In this document: in pieces, positions 26,959-35,498 of the stretch
How positions within the stretch are numbered: the stretch's first letter is position 1
Layout: the number at the start of each line of letters is the position of its first letter
Assembly: GCF_001050035.1 (NCBI RefSeq)
Contig: NZ_CVTA01000013.1
Span: 1 to 64,000, forward strand
Direction: 5' to 3'
DNA from: Mycolicibacterium komanii
Lineage (GTDB): Bacteria > Actinomycetota > Actinomycetes > Mycobacteriales > Mycobacteriaceae
DNA length: 64,000 nt
Notes under the pieces: model-generated
Told to the model about the DNA's origin: nothing
Seen by the model: the letters and a program-made list of their open reading frames with translations, nothing else
Database searches by the model: none
Translations under genes and position numbers: made by a program

Positions 26959-29328
26959 ATGGGCGCAGCAAGGTACGTCGGTCGTGTCGGGGGGCTGGCC
27001 GTCGCGATGGGGGTGGGTACCGCGATCGCCGTCGGGCACGGTTATGCCGCCGCCGACGGCACCGACTCTCAGTCCGACAAGTCCGCCAGTTCGGAGTCCT
27101 CGCCCGGCACGGGCGGCCCCACCGGCAGCACGGGGACCGCGACCGGGGCGTCCGCATCGGGGGCGGGAACCACGGGGTCGACTTCCGCGTCGGGTTCGAC
27201 GTCGACATCCGCATCGACGAAGACCGACAACGATGACGATGACGAAGACGAAGACGACGCCAAATCCGGTGCGTCGTCGAATACGACGACACGGACCCGC
27301 ACGGTCACCGGCGGGGTGACGGTCAGCGCCCAGACCAACACCGGGTCGTCGCGTACCACCACCGAAGCCAAACAGGAGGCCGAGGACAAGGCGGGCGCGA
27401 CGGCGACCGCCGAACCCCCGAAGCCCACATCCACCCCGACCGCCGAGCCCACCTCGACGCCGACGGCCGAGCCGACGGCAACACAGACAGCGACGCCCAC
27501 GGCAACACCAACACCAACACCGACACCGACCGCCGAGCCGACAGCGACGGCGACCCCCGAACCGACGTCGACTCCCACGGCCGAGCCGGAGAAGAAGTCC
27601 GATCCGGACGACACCGATCCGTCGCAGCAATCGAAGCCCGACGGCAATTCGAACCCTTCGACCGATCAGCTCGGTGCCACGACCAACACCGCGGCGACGA
27701 ACACGGCCACGACCAACGGGGCGACCGAGCGAAAGGTCACCGATCCAGGTGAGACCCCGGAGGAAGCCACGAAGTACGTGGTCTTCGCAGATGCGCGGTC
27801 GCTCGCGTCGGGTGCCACGACCAACGTCTCGCCCATGGTGGCGTTCTACCAGCCGACGACCGTAACGCCGGCCGCTCCAGCCAACCTCTTCACCGCGGTG
27901 ACCAATCTCGTCACCAACACGATCAACTGGATCCTCAACCCGCTGGCGGGCACGGCGCCGACTTCACCCGCGCAGCCGCCGCTGATCTGGGGTCTGCTTG
28001 CGTTCGCGCGCCGCGAGTTCGAGAACTTCTTCGCGGCGCTGACGGGACGGCCCACCACCACGCCGACGGTGATGACCCCGACGCTGATGGTGACAGACCC
28101 GCTGACGGACCCGCTGGCGGAGCCGATGGCACGAATGGCGCTGGCGGCCGCGGCACCGTACACCCCGATGTACTCGCCCTTCCCCAATCCGCAGGTGAGC
28201 CCGTCGACACAGTTCATCTCCTGGGTGACCGGCCCCTACGCCGATACCGTCGACCGCTTCTCGGTGGGCGGTACGGATCTCGGGATCATGTGGGACAACG
28301 GAATCGTGGAGGACGACCCCAACACCCCGGAAATCGAACGCCGCCAGATTCTGATCGCGTTCGGCGACACATTTTTTGATGGCAACATGTCGGAGGACTG
28401 GCGCTCCAACATCATCATGCGGAGTGAGGACTGGTACCTCGCGAACGGGATGGAGATCCCCGACGGCGAGTGGTACAACGGCAACATGTTCGGCGGGGCG
28501 CCGCTGGGTCCCGACGGTTTCCCGACCAGAGCCAGACAGGTCATCTGGCCCGAAGGTTTGCCCGCCGGGATAACACTGATCCCGACCGCGGGGATCTCTG
28601 TGCCCGTGGAGGGTTCGCGATACGGCGCGATCCAATACGTGAGCTTCATGTCGGTGACCAATTGGGGCGCGCCGGGCCAGTGGACGACGAATTACTCGGC
28701 AATCGCCTGGTCCGACGACAACGGCGAAACCTTCCATGTGGCGCCGGAAACCGTCCGCTACAACCAGCCGTGGAGCGGCAACCAGAATTTCCAGCAGATG
28801 GCATTCGTCCGTGGCGACGACGGTTATGTTTACGTTTACGGCACTCCCAATGGACGTCAGGGCGCGGCCTACCTGGCTCGGGTGCCTGAACAGGACATCC
28901 TGGACCTGAGTAAGTACGAGTACTGGAACGGCGGCAGTGCCTGGGGTGGGGCCCCGGCCGGCTGGATCAAGGGCAATCCTTCAGCGGCCACATATGTTTT
29001 CGGTGTCGAGCAAGGTTCCTGCGGTGCCACCTCCGCTGGCAACCAGGTCAGCGAAATGTCCGTGCAGTACAACAAGCAGCTGAAGAAGTACGTGGCCCTG
29101 CACGGCGACCAGTTCAACAACATCGTGATGCGGACATCCGACACCCCTCAGGGCACGTGGTCGGCACCCAAGGTGTTGATGAACCAACAGCCGGGCGGCA
29201 TCTACGCCCCGATGATGCATCCCTGGTCGCCGTCGACTCAGGGCACCGGCACCGACCTGTACTGGAATCTGTCGCTGTGGGATTCGTACAACGTGATGCT
29301 GATGAAGACGGACCTGAGCAAGGTGTGA
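26959..29328 (+). CDS. Exported DUF4185-type protein with a Thr/Pro-rich repeat linker
   Basis: A 789-residue secreted or surface protein. Residues 1-33 are a signal peptide (VGRVGGLAVAMGVGTAIAVGHG, cut after AAA-D). Residues 34-250 are low complexity: Ser/Gly/Thr-rich, then an acidic run (DNDDDDEDEDD), then repeats of PTAEPTSTPTAEPT type (about 155-210). After a hydrophobic/Pro segment (about 300-410), the C-terminal domain (about 415-785) begins ISWVTGPYADTVDRFSVGGTDLGIMWDNG and has AFGDTFFDGNMSEDWRSNIIMRSED, the pattern of DUF4185, a beta-propeller-like glycosidase-related fold. ATG 26959 has a strong GGAGGGGAAGC. A small secreted protein follows 1 bp after its stop. The substrate is unknown; carbohydrate binding or hydrolysis is an inference from the fold. 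Confidence 0.82.
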   Translation: MGAARYVGRVGGLAVAMGVGTAIAVGHGYAAADGTDSQSDKSASSESSPGTGGPTGSTGTATGASASGAGTTGSTSASGSTSTSASTKTDNDDDDEDEDDAKSGASSNTTTRTRTVTGGVTVSAQTNTGSSRTTTEAKQEAEDKAGATATAEPPKPTSTPTAEPTSTPTAEPTATQTATPTATPTPTPTPTAEPTATATPEPTSTPTAEPEKKSDPDDTDPSQQSKPDGNSNPSTDQLGATTNTAATNTATTNGATERKVTDPGETPEEATKYVVFADARSLASGATTNVSPMVAFYQPTTVTPAAPANLFTAVTNLVTNTINWILNPLAGTAPTSPAQPPLIWGLLAFARREFENFFAALTGRPTTTPTVMTPTLMVTDPLTDPLAEPMARMALAAAAPYTPMYSPFPNPQVSPSTQFISWVTGPYADTVDRFSVGGTDLGIMWDNGIVEDDPNTPEIERRQILIAFGDTFFDGNMSEDWRSNIIMRSEDWYLANGMEIPDGEWYNGNMFGGAPLGPDGFPTRARQVIWPEGLPAGITLIPTAGISVPVEGSRYGAIQYVSFMSVTNWGAPGQWTTNYSAIAWSDDNGETFHVAPETVRYNQPWSGNQNFQQMAFVRGDDGYVYVYGTPNGRQGAAYLARVPEQDILDLSKYEYWNGGSAWGGAPAGWIKGNPSAATYVFGVEQGSCGATSAGNQVSEMSVQYNKQLKKYVALHGDQFNNIVMRTSDTPQGTWSAPKVLMNQQPGGIYAPMMHPWSPSTQGTGTDLYWNLSLWDSYNVMLMKTDLSKV

Positions 29329-29329
29329 C

Positions 29330-29818
29330 GTGTTGAAAGCGGCACTCGTCGGCATGCTCATCGCACTCGTGGGTGCGCCCGTTGCATGCGCTGAGCCCGG
29401 ACCGGCGCCCGGTCCGCCGCCTGGGCCGCCTGCGCGGGCCGATCAGTGCACCGCCGATATCGAGGGCGCGATGACGCGACTGCCCGGGTCGAACACGCTG
29501 TCGGTGTGCCGAGGCGGCGCGTGGCAGGGCCTGCGTGGTCCGCAGCCACCCGCCGGCCGCTGGGTGAGCACGGGATCGCCGCTCAAGCTGCACGGGCAGG
29601 GCATGCGCAATCCCGATATGGAAGCCGGCAAATGGACAGGCACACCGCGGAATTCGAGTACAAGATGCCGCGCGCAACAGCAGGTGGTCGTGAGCCCCGG
29701 CGAGCTGAGTACGCCGTCGACCGTTGAAGGCGACCCCGGTCAACCGCTGCAGTTCGACGTGTCGCCGAGGATGTTCCTCACCGAGCTCGGCGGCGACTGC
29801 ATGTGGGCGCGCGGTTGA
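29330..29818 (+). CDS. Small secreted protein with four cysteines
   Basis: A 162-residue exported protein. The signal peptide is MLKAALVGMLIALVGAPVACA (1-21), followed by a Pro-rich linker (PGPAPGPPPGPPA) and a compact domain with cysteines in QCTADI, SVCRGG, TRCRAQ and GDCMW, probably two disulfides. Motifs such as GAWQGLRGPQPPAGRW and PLKLHGQGMRNPDMEAG recall other small mycobacterial exported proteins, but I cannot name the family. The GTG start is 1 bp after the DUF4185 stop, so the two are probably co-expressed and act in the same compartment. The 178 bp downstream, to the convergent gene end, hold only weak hairpins. Confidence 0.72.
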   Translation: MLKAALVGMLIALVGAPVACAEPGPAPGPPPGPPARADQCTADIEGAMTRLPGSNTLSVCRGGAWQGLRGPQPPAGRWVSTGSPLKLHGQGMRNPDMEAGKWTGTPRNSSTRCRAQQQVVVSPGELSTPSTVEGDPGQPLQFDVSPRMFLTELGGDCMWARG

Positions 29819-29996
29819 TCCTCAGCGTTTGACCGAGCCCGGGGGCAGATCCACGCCTGGCCAGGCCCGCGGTCACCGCTGCTGCGCCCGCGAATCGTGA
29901 GGGGTACTTTATCTGGCGCTCCTTCGCCATGGAGGAGCTCCGACGGTGCGCCATGGCTCCAGCCCATCTCGCCCGATCGGCTACCGATCCCGAGAA

Positions 29997-31970
29997 CTAC
30001 TTCGGTTCGATCGTCCCCGAGCTGATCGCGTTCTGCTCCGTGTGCTCGTCGGCGTCGGGAATGTGCTCGGGGTGCAGCATCTCCGCGTAGCGCAACTGTT
30101 CCGGAATACCGAACCCGTCGACGAGCAGCTCGGCGTACGGACGCAGCGACCGGCACCGCTCATTGATTCCTCGGGTTACGGCCTTGGCCCGTTCCGTCGA
30201 GATGTAGCGGTGCTCGATGAACCACGCCTTGTCCTCTTCGATCGCCGACAGCGCGTACAGATCGCACACCATGTTCAGGATCGTGCGGGCCTCTTCGTCC
30301 TCGCAGGCATCGATGCCCGCGACGAACGCCTCGAGGATCACCCGGTCGATGTGGGCCTGGGCGCTGTGCAGCACGTGGTCCTGCACGGCGTTGAAGGCCT
30401 CGAACTCGCTCATCTCCTTCGCCTTGCCCTGCAACCGGCGTGCCACGGTGGAGATCATGTACTCCTCGCGGTCTTCGAACATCTTGACCTGCGTGCCGCG
30501 GTTGAAGAGGCTGCCTTCCTCCTCGTTGTCCTGCCGAGTGTCGAGGATAGTCTGCATGATCGTTTCGGCCGCAGTGCGTTTCAGCACCCGCTCACCGGCG
30601 AAGTTCGCGGCGAACCGCACCCATTCGACCGGACTCATGCTCTTGATGTCGTCGGCGTACGCGGTGAGCAACTGCTTGGCGACCAGCTGGATCAGCACAT
30701 GGTTGTCGCCCTCGAATGTGGTGAACACGTCGGTGTCGGCCTTGAGCGCGATGAGCCGGTTCTCGGCCATATACCCTGCGCCGCCACATGCTTCGCGCGC
30801 TTCCTGGATCGCCCGGGTGGCGTGCCACGTGTTGACCGCCTTCAGCCCGGCCGCCCGCGCCTCGAGCTCACGCTGCTCCTCCGGATCGGGGTTCTCGGCG
30901 CTCTGCAGATCGTGGCACTTCGCGACGAGCTCGTTCTGCGCGAACTGTAGCGCGTAGGACTTCGCGATCAAGGGCAACAGCCGGCGCTGGTGCACCAGGT
31001 AGTCCATGATGACCACCTCGTGGTCTTCCCCGGGTGCCTCGAACTGCCTGCGCTCCAACGCATACCGCGTGGCGATGTCGAGCGCGACGCGGGCCGCGGC
31101 CGCCGCGCTTCCGCCCACCGTGACGCGCCCGCGCACCAAGGTACCGAGCATCGTGAAGAACCGCCGGCCCGGGTTCTCGATCGGGGAGCTGTACGTGCCA
31201 TCCGCCGCCACGTCGCCGTACTTGTTCAGAAGGTTCTCGCGCGGGACCCGGACCTTGTCGAATTGGATCCGGCCGTTGTCGACGCCCGGCAGACCACCCT
31301 TGTAGTGGCAGTCCGACGTGGTGACGCCCGGCAGGTCGTTGCCTTCTTCGTCGCGGATCGGCACCAGCACACAGTGAACACCGTGACCGACGCCGTCCGG
31401 CGTGATCAACTGCGCGAATACCGCTGCCATCCGGGCGGTTTGGGCAGCGCCGCCGATGTAGTCCTTACGCGAGGTGGGTGTCGGCGAGTCGATGATGAAC
31501 TCTTCGGTCGCCGGGTCGTACGTCGCGGTGGTCTCCAACGCCTGCACGTTGCTGCCGTGGCCCGTCTCGGTCATCGCGAAACAGCCGAGCAGGTCGCAAT
31601 CGATGATCCGCCGGACGTATTTCTCGTGATGCCGCTCGGTACCGAGATTCTCGATCGCACCGCCGAACAATCCCCACTGCACACCGGCCTTGACCATGAG
31701 CGACAAGTCCGACATCGCCAGCATCTCGATCTGGGTCACCGCGGCGCCGACATCGCCGTTGCCGCCGTGCTCCTTCTTGAATCCGTCCTCGGCCGAACCC
31801 TGGGCCGCCATGATCTTGAGCTGCTCGGCGACCTTGGTCCTGGCGATGACGGTGTTCGGGGTGTAATGCGGGCGGAAGATCTCGCTGGAGAGTTCTTCAC
31901 GCAGCCGGTTCTTCACATCACGCCAACGGCCGTCGAGCGCATTGCGCAGATGTTCCGCAGTGGTGGTCAT
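29997..31970 (-). CDS. Acyl-CoA oxidase-like flavoprotein (FadE-type)
   Basis: A 657-residue member of the acyl-CoA oxidase branch of the acyl-CoA dehydrogenase superfamily; it oxidises acyl-CoA to 2-enoyl-CoA with FAD. The oxidase pattern is FAMTETGHGSNVQALETTATYD (about 131-152), YIGGAAQTARMAAVFAQL, and the C-terminal TTFEGDNHVLIQLVAKQLL, in which Glu is the expected catalytic base (about 430). The C-terminal ACOX domain (about 470-657) is present, unlike 380-400-residue FadE proteins. ATG 31970 is used. Whether electrons go to oxygen or to an electron-transfer protein cannot be told from sequence. It is divergent from the iron transporter gene. Confidence 0.88.
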   Translation of the reverse strand: MTTTAEHLRNALDGRWRDVKNRLREELSSEIFRPHYTPNTVIARTKVAEQLKIMAAQGSAEDGFKKEHGGNGDVGAAVTQIEMLAMSDLSLMVKAGVQWGLFGGAIENLGTERHHEKYVRRIIDCDLLGCFAMTETGHGSNVQALETTATYDPATEEFIIDSPTPTSRKDYIGGAAQTARMAAVFAQLITPDGVGHGVHCVLVPIRDEEGNDLPGVTTSDCHYKGGLPGVDNGRIQFDKVRVPRENLLNKYGDVAADGTYSSPIENPGRRFFTMLGTLVRGRVTVGGSAAAAARVALDIATRYALERRQFEAPGEDHEVVIMDYLVHQRRLLPLIAKSYALQFAQNELVAKCHDLQSAENPDPEEQRELEARAAGLKAVNTWHATRAIQEAREACGGAGYMAENRLIALKADTDVFTTFEGDNHVLIQLVAKQLLTAYADDIKSMSPVEWVRFAANFAGERVLKRTAAETIMQTILDTRQDNEEEGSLFNRGTQVKMFEDREEYMISTVARRLQGKAKEMSEFEAFNAVQDHVLHSAQAHIDRVILEAFVAGIDACEDEEARTILNMVCDLYALSAIEEDKAWFIEHRYISTERAKAVTRGINERCRSLRPYAELLVDGFGIPEQLRYAEMLHPEHIPDADEHTEQNAISSGTIEPK

Positions 31971-32071
31971 GACTCGACGGTAGCCTTCTGCGCGCTTCCG
32001 CAAACTGTGATGTGGCAAACCCAGGCAATCCTGACTAGACCAGGGCAAACCGGAGGGGTTGAATCGTCGTC

Positions 32072-32785
32072 ATGACCGCCCCGACCGGAGTGCCGCACAC
32101 CTCGACGCACCGGCACTCCAATGTCACCGGCGGCTGGCTGCGCGCCGCGACCTTCGGCGCCATGGACGGACTGGTCAGCAACACCGCACTCATCGCAGGC
32201 GTCGCCGCGACCGCCAGCGCCCACACCGTCGTCATCAGCGGTGTCGCCGGGCTCCTGGCCGGTGCCTTCTCGATGGCGCTGGGGGAGTACACCTCGGTCA
32301 CCACCGCCAACGAGCAGATCGAATCCGAGGTGCTGGTGGAGCGGCGCGCCTTCCGCAAGCACCCTGCGGCCGAGAGGGCGGAGCTGGTGGCGATGCTGAT
32401 GGACATGGGCATGAGCCGCGAGACGGCGGCCAAGGCCACCGAGGAGGTCCACCGCGACGAGAGCCGTGCCCTGAACTTCCATCTCGTCCAGGAGTTGGGC
32501 GTCGACCCCCGCGAGAAACCGTCGCCCTGGGTCGCAGGTGGATCGTCGTTCCTGATGTTCACCATCGGCGCGATCATCCCGCTGATCCCATACCTGCTCG
32601 GATTCGAATCCCTGTGGGTCGGACTGGTCTGCGGCGGTATCGGCCTTGCCGTCGCCGGCGGTGTGGCCGCACGCTTCACCAGGCGCCCGGTGTGGTTCGC
32701 CTCGCTGCGACAACTCGCATTCGGAGCGGTGGCCATCGCGGCCACGTACGTCGTCGGATTGTTGGTCGGTACGGCCGTCACCTGA
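32072..32785 (+). CDS. VIT1/CCC1-family iron/manganese transporter
   Basis: A 237-residue membrane protein of the vacuolar iron transporter family, which moves Fe2+/Mn2+ out of the cytosol. Signatures are FGAMDGLVSNTALIAGVA (about 29-46), AGAFSMALGEYTSVTTANEQIE (about 64-85) with the Asp/Met/Gly pattern of helices 1-2, and a cytoplasmic helical hairpin rich in Glu (ESEVLVERRAFRKHPAAERAEL) that in the family binds metal. Three further helices lie at about 158-178, 183-200 and 212-235. ATG 32072 is 101 bp from the divergent acyl-CoA oxidase gene. The 239 bp after it hold no gene I can support. Confidence 0.9.
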   Translation: MTAPTGVPHTSTHRHSNVTGGWLRAATFGAMDGLVSNTALIAGVAATASAHTVVISGVAGLLAGAFSMALGEYTSVTTANEQIESEVLVERRAFRKHPAAERAELVAMLMDMGMSRETAAKATEEVHRDESRALNFHLVQELGVDPREKPSPWVAGGSSFLMFTIGAIIPLIPYLLGFESLWVGLVCGGIGLAVAGGVAARFTRRPVWFASLRQLAFGAVAIAATYVVGLLVGTAVT

Positions 32786-33024
32786 GTGCGGCGGCGCGCG
32801 CCGCCTCCGAAGCTCCCAAGTTGCCGCGCGGCCGCACGACCCTTGATACCGTCCATACGTTCTTCAGTATCACCGCCGGAAGCCAGGACTATGCGCTCGC
32901 TTCTCGACCGGAACAAAGCCGTGCCTGAGCGGAATCTCCTCGTAGACAGGGGAAGTGGACGACGCGGTCGAGGCCCACTGAACACGGCGCTGCTCGGCCG
33001 GCCGACTGACGAAAGGTTCACGTC

Positions 33025-34233
33025 TTGACGGCTGAACAGCAGGTAGGACAGTGCCCGACGGACACGTTCGAGCTGGCCGCTCTCTCCGGACCGGCGTTGA
33101 CTGGATTCGCCAACATCGATTCGCGCCAAGACGAGATGCGCCCGGTGTTCCGCAACACCGAGGGCGGAGCCGGCTACTGGATGTTCACCGACTACGCCGC
33201 CATCCTCGAAGGTTTACAGCATCCGGAGATGTGGTCGAGCAGCGTGATCGTGCCGACAGATCCCGATCCGCCCTACCAGTGGATCCCGGTGATGGTCGAC
33301 CCGCCGCAGCACGCCAAATGGCGACAGGTGCTTGCCGAGTACTTCTCGCCGGGCAGGGTCAAGGGCCTGCGCGACGAACACCACAGGCTCGCAGCAGAAC
33401 TCGTCGAGCGCATCTCGGCCGACGGATCCTGCGAGTTCGTCAAGCAGGCGGCCAGGGTGTTTCCGTCGCACATCTTCCTCAACATCATGGGCATGCCGAT
33501 CGAGCGACTGGACGAGTTTCTCGACTGGGAGGACAAGATGCTGCACCAGTCCGGCACCGGTGACGAAGCCATGGCGATCCGGTTGGAGGGCATGACCCAG
33601 GTGGTCGGCTATTTCCAGACGCTGATCGATGAGCGCCGCGCCGACCCGGACCCCCATGCCCACGACATTGTCAGCGCCGCCCTCGGGTGGACGATCGACG
33701 GTGAGCCGGTCAACGACGGCGACCTGCTCAACTGCCTGCTGTTGTTGTTCATGGCGGGTTTGGACACCGTGGCAAGCCAACTGTCGTACGCGATGCTGCA
33801 CCTGGCCACGCATCCCGACGACCGCATTCGCATCGTGGCCGAACCCGAGCTCATTCCGCAGGCCATCGAGGAGTTGCTGCGGGTCTATCCGATCGTGCAG
33901 ACCGCCCGAAAAGCCACCCGGGACATGGAGTTTCACGGCTGCCCGGTCAAGGCCGGTGACATGGCCTCGTTCCCGCTGGCCGCCGCCGGCCGTGACGAGA
34001 CGGTGTTCCCCCGAGCCCGCGAGGTCGACCTCGAACGCGGCATCGCACGGCACATCTCGTTCGGTGCGGGTCCGCATCGCTGCCTGGGGTCACACCTGGC
34101 GCGTCAGGAGATGATCGTGTTCCTGCAGGAGTGGCACGCCCGCATCCCGGACTACCGGGTCGCCGAACCGCCCGTCGAGCACGCCGGGCAGGTGTTCGGG
34201 TTGGACTCGCTGCAACTGAGCTGGGGTAGCTGA
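33025..34233 (+). CDS. Cytochrome P450 monooxygenase (first copy)
   Basis: Soluble bacterial class I P450 of 402 residues that needs ferredoxin and reductase from elsewhere. The I-helix oxygen-binding motif is LFMAGLDTVASQ (about 243-254), the K-helix ExxR is EELLR (about 290-294), and the haem-binding loop is FGAGPHRCLGSH with Cys353 as the thiolate ligand. The N-terminus is short and without a membrane anchor. The start is TTG 33025, with GAAAGG 8 bp upstream; no ATG or GTG fits better. Its end converges on a FadE gene (22-bp gap). Location beside FadE and Mce genes suggests a lipid or terpenoid substrate, but the sequence does not define it, and I do not assign a CYP number. Confidence 0.9.
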   Translation: MTAEQQVGQCPTDTFELAALSGPALTGFANIDSRQDEMRPVFRNTEGGAGYWMFTDYAAILEGLQHPEMWSSSVIVPTDPDPPYQWIPVMVDPPQHAKWRQVLAEYFSPGRVKGLRDEHHRLAAELVERISADGSCEFVKQAARVFPSHIFLNIMGMPIERLDEFLDWEDKMLHQSGTGDEAMAIRLEGMTQVVGYFQTLIDERRADPDPHAHDIVSAALGWTIDGEPVNDGDLLNCLLLLFMAGLDTVASQLSYAMLHLATHPDDRIRIVAEPELIPQAIEELLRVYPIVQTARKATRDMEFHGCPVKAGDMASFPLAAAGRDETVFPRAREVDLERGIARHISFGAGPHRCLGSHLARQEMIVFLQEWHARIPDYRVAEPPVEHAGQVFGLDSLQLSWGS

Positions 34234-34255
34234 GCGCTTGTCAGGTGCGGGCAGG

Positions 34256-35380
34256 TCAGGCAGAAGCCAGCACCTGTGCTCGGAACAGCTGCTCGCGGTG
34301 GTGGTCGGCGTCGCCGTAGAGCGCTGCGCCCACCCGCGCGCGGCGCAGATACAGGTGCAGGTCGTGCTCCCAGGTGAACCCGATGCCGCCGTGCAACTGC
34401 AGCGCCTCGCCGGCAAGCCGATTCACCGCATCGGAGACGTACGCCTTGGCCACGCTCGCGGCGTGCGCACTGTCGTGGTGGTCGCTGTCGAGGGTCATCG
34501 CGGCGAAGTATGTTGCCGCGGCGCAGGATTGACTCCAGATCCGCATGTCCGCGCACTTGTGTTTGACGGCCTGGAAGCTGCCGATCGCCTTACCGAACTG
34601 CACCCGCTCCTTGACGTAGGCCACCGTGAGCTCCAGCAGCCGCTCGCCGATCCCGACCAGTTCGGCGCAGGTCAGCACCGCCGCGAGCTGGCCAGAACGG
34701 GCGATGGACTGCTGCGCGGCCGCGCCTTCGGCGAGCATCGCCGCGTCGTCGAGCGTGACGCCGTCGAGCACGACGTCGCAGAACCGACGGGTCACGTCGA
34801 GCGTGTGCTGGCGCTCGATCTTCACGCCGGTCGCGTCGGCGGGCACCAGGAACCGTGCCGGACGCCCGTCGAGCACGGCGTCGACCAGAAGCGTGGTGGC
34901 CGAGTCGGCGTCCTGCACCGACGCCTTCGCGCCGTTGAGTACATACCCCGAGCCGTCCCGCGCTGCGGTGGTCTGGATACCCGCCACCGACCAGGGCCGT
35001 CCCACCTCGGCGAAGGCCCAGGCCGCCGTTCGCGCACCCGAGGCCAGCGCCGACAACAGCTCGGCGCGACCCTCCACGGTCGAGCGGGCGACCGCGTCAG
35101 CGACCACGGCGGTCGGCAGGAATGGGGTGCTCGCCATTCCGCGCCCCAATTCAACTGCCACCAAGGCCCATTCGATGACGTGCTGGCCGAGCCCCTCGTC
35201 TTCCTCCGGAATGGCCAGCGCGGGCCATCCGAGCTCGGCCCCTTTACGCCACAACTGTTCGTCGTAACCCGCCGGCCCGTCGATCAACGCCCGGGCCGCG
35301 GCCACCGACGACTGTCGCTGCAGCAGCTCGCGGGTGACCTCGATCAGCCCCCGTTGCTCGTCGCTGAGATCGAAGTTCAC
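34256..35380 (-). CDS. Acyl-CoA dehydrogenase subunit, non-canonical (FadE, first-half type)
   Basis: A 374-residue acyl-CoA dehydrogenase-fold protein (FNFDLSDEQRGLIEVTRELL... type start, ERVQFGKAIGSFQAVKHKCADM at about 255-276, ALQLHGGIGFTWEHDLHLYLRRA at about 325-347). The C-terminal YEGT-like segment that carries the catalytic Glu in single-subunit enzymes is replaced by ARVGAALYGDADHH. It resembles the N-terminal half of the fused protein at 61987-64000. This pattern is known in steroid-degrading mycobacteria, where two unlike FadE chains form an alpha2beta2 enzyme. GTG 35380 follows GAGGAGACGCC. It is divergent from the second FadE; together they probably make one enzyme. Confidence 0.85.
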   Translation of the reverse strand: MNFDLSDEQRGLIEVTRELLQRQSSVAAARALIDGPAGYDEQLWRKGAELGWPALAIPEEDEGLGQHVIEWALVAVELGRGMASTPFLPTAVVADAVARSTVEGRAELLSALASGARTAAWAFAEVGRPWSVAGIQTTAARDGSGYVLNGAKASVQDADSATTLLVDAVLDGRPARFLVPADATGVKIERQHTLDVTRRFCDVVLDGVTLDDAAMLAEGAAAQQSIARSGQLAAVLTCAELVGIGERLLELTVAYVKERVQFGKAIGSFQAVKHKCADMRIWSQSCAAATYFAAMTLDSDHHDSAHAASVAKAYVSDAVNRLAGEALQLHGGIGFTWEHDLHLYLRRARVGAALYGDADHHREQLFRAQVLASA

Positions 35381-35443
35381 GGCGTCTCCTCGGCTCTGAT
35401 CGGTGACGGACGGACCGGATCTGGAAAAGCCTTCACAAGATAC

Positions 35444-35460
35444 AGGATACTGATTAAGCT
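35444..35460 (+). promoter_or_regulatory. Shared island motif, copy A (fadE divergent region)
   Basis: AGGATACTGATTAAGCT lies in the 118-bp gap between the two divergent fadE genes. It matches motif copy D (54755-54771, opposite strand) at 15 of 17 positions. The GATACT inside it could also serve as a -10 for the rightward operon, 47 bp from the fadE start. Confidence 0.5.
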
Positions 35461-35498
35461 CGATTGCTGGTTCGGCCATTCAAGGGAGAGGGGTTGAA

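Noticed and set aside
27410..27600. Tandem DNA repeat or CRISPR-like array in the Thr/Pro region
   Set aside because: The periodicity comes from degenerate PTAEPT/TPT codon repeats within one reading frame, without spacers or conserved DNA units.
32786..33024. Possible small gene in the 239-bp gap before the first P450
   Set aside because: Short frames exist, but none has a ribosome site plus a protein-like sequence; a TTGATA...TATCAC pair (32843-32873) has a 19-bp spacer and is too weak to call as promoter.
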